A stretch of DNA of 6,042 nt from an uncultured bacterium (GTDB lineage Bacteria > Omnitrophota > Gorgyraeia > Gorgyraeales > Gorgyraeaceae), in the NCBI GenBank assembly GCA_913009675.1, contig CAJVXD010000085.1, positions 1-6,042 of the forward strand, read 5' to 3'. Numbering within the stretch: the first letter of the stretch is position 1; each line of letters begins with the position of its first letter. The position numbers and the translations under genes were made by a program. The notes beneath the pieces were generated by a model. That model saw only the letters and a list, made by a program, of their open reading frames with translations, had not been told where the DNA came from and ran no database searches. This document shows positions 5,333 to 6,042 of the stretch, one piece after another.

Positions 5333-5894
5333 ATTAGACCGTATGACTTCATCAACCCCTTATTGTTGAATATTTTCTCAGTACAGTCAAAGGCAACTAT
5401 CCTGCCGCCATCCATTACGGCAATCTTATTACATATAGAAGCTATCATATCCATATCGTGACTCGCTATAATCTTTGTAACATCCATCCCCCTTACCAAT
5501 TTTATAAATTCCTTTCTGTATTTGGGATCCAGATTTCCTGTGGGTTCATCCAGCACCAGGATCTCAGGCTGCATGGACAGGATAGTGGCGAGAGATATCC
5601 TTTTTTTCTCTCCAAAGCTCAGATGGTGCCCGGCCCTCTCTTCATAATCCTTCATATCTACAAATCTGAGGGCCTCTTTAACTCGTTCTTTAACATCTCG
5701 AGAACCTAACCCCATGTTTATCGGACCAAAGGCCACATCGTCAAACACGCTTGGCATAAAGAGCTGATCATCCGGATCCTGGAATAAAAATCCCACCTTC
5801 TGCCGTACAGCAGCTAAATTTCTTTTATCTACAACCAAACCGCAAACCCTTACAGAGCCATTGGCATTCAATAGACCATTCAGATGCAATAGAA
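5329..5894 (-). CDS. cbiO: Cobalt/nickel- or ECF-type ABC transporter ATPase, 5'-truncated by contig end
   Basis: ATP-hydrolysing subunit of an energy-coupling-factor importer (CbiO/EcfA group) for metals or vitamins, on the cytoplasmic side of the membrane. Visible, counting from the TTG-encoded Leu at 5889: Q-loop GFLFQDPDDQLF (Gln37), the group-typical DVAFGPINMGL, signature LSFGE (90-94), Walker B ILVLDEP (Glu115 catalytic), D-loop GNLDP and switch His144 in ASHD. Walker A is missing: frame 5894-5887 reads (F/L)-L-L before HLNGLL, matching the usual GxGKSTLxLHxNGLL, so about 40 N-terminal residues lie beyond the end of real sequence. The TTG at 5887-5889 is an internal Leu, not a start. 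This is an assembly truncation, not a pseudogene. The substrate cannot be inferred because the partner genes are off the contig. The symbol denotes family only. Confidence 0.9.
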
Positions 5895-5952
5895 AGATCG
5901 GAAGAGCGTCGTGTAGGGAAAGAGTGTAGATCTCGGTGGTCGCCGTATCATT
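5895..5952. other. Illumina TruSeq universal adapter (untrimmed sequencing artefact)
   Basis: From AGATCGGAAGAGCGTCGTG through GTATCATT, all 58 nt agree with the reverse complement of the Illumina TruSeq universal (P5) adapter as I know it. This is what a read shows after running through a short insert. It starts in mid-codon of the ABC ATPase gene, marking the insert end at about 5894. Confidence 0.98.
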
Positions 5953-6042
5953 AAAAAAAAAATAAAAACAAAAAACAAAAAAATAAATAAAAAATTATAT
6001 ATTGGAATATAACTCAACACGACTATGACGAGAGTGTACGGA
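5953..6042. other. A-rich read-through noise after the adapter
   Basis: Directly after the adapter end come about 45 nt of almost pure A with scattered T and C, then about 45 nt of unstructured mixed sequence. This is typical of low-signal cycles past the end of a library molecule. I see no gene, repeat or motif in it and would not treat it as genomic. Confidence 0.9.

Noticed and set aside
5953..6042. A-rich tract and following sequence as an AT-rich origin, promoter or integration site
   Set aside because: It directly follows a full Illumina adapter, so it is read-through noise rather than genomic DNA.

Overview
The window looks like the end of a contig from a Gram-negative, moderately AT-rich, probably uncultured bacterium. 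It carries a signal-peptide outer-membrane barrel ending in Phe, a periplasmic D,D-carboxypeptidase, a glutamine-dependent NAD synthetase, Era and a CbiO-type ATPase. The style would suit a metagenome-assembled genome of the PVC/Omnitrophota kind, but no taxonomic marker here settles that.

Left half (1-3537, all minus strand): a compact gene cluster read right to left. NadE comes first, then a 90-residue two-helix membrane protein overlapping the nadE end by 20 nt, then a short S11 D,D-carboxypeptidase starting 3 nt after that stop. A 48-nt hairpin region follows, then an outer-membrane beta-barrel gene with a GTG start. The first three genes are almost certainly co-transcribed. The barrel gene may be read through or separately controlled at the hairpin.

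Middle (3538-4447): an 86-nt divergent promoter region leads rightward to a secreted protein made of five exact 24-residue repeats, each with an EF-hand-like DxNxDGxxD loop. The following 344-nt gap holds a striking 166-bp imperfect inverted repeat (arms 4185-4212 and 4323-4350, 27 pairs). It could be a MITE-like element or a structured RNA. A doubtful minus-strand ORF runs through it.

Right part (4448-5894): era, apparently with almost no 5' leader, meets a convergent CbiO/EcfA-type ABC ATPase gene with a 4-nt overlap of stop codons. The ATPase gene lacks its N-terminal Walker A region because genuine sequence stops near 5894.

End (5895-6042): not biology. Positions 5895-5952 match the Illumina TruSeq universal adapter (reverse complement) over its full 58 nt, followed by A-rich read-through noise. 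The last ~148 bases should be trimmed.

I see no CRISPR array, tRNA, rRNA, integrase or defence system. The best candidates for something undescribed are the inverted-repeat element before era and the 24-residue repeat protein.
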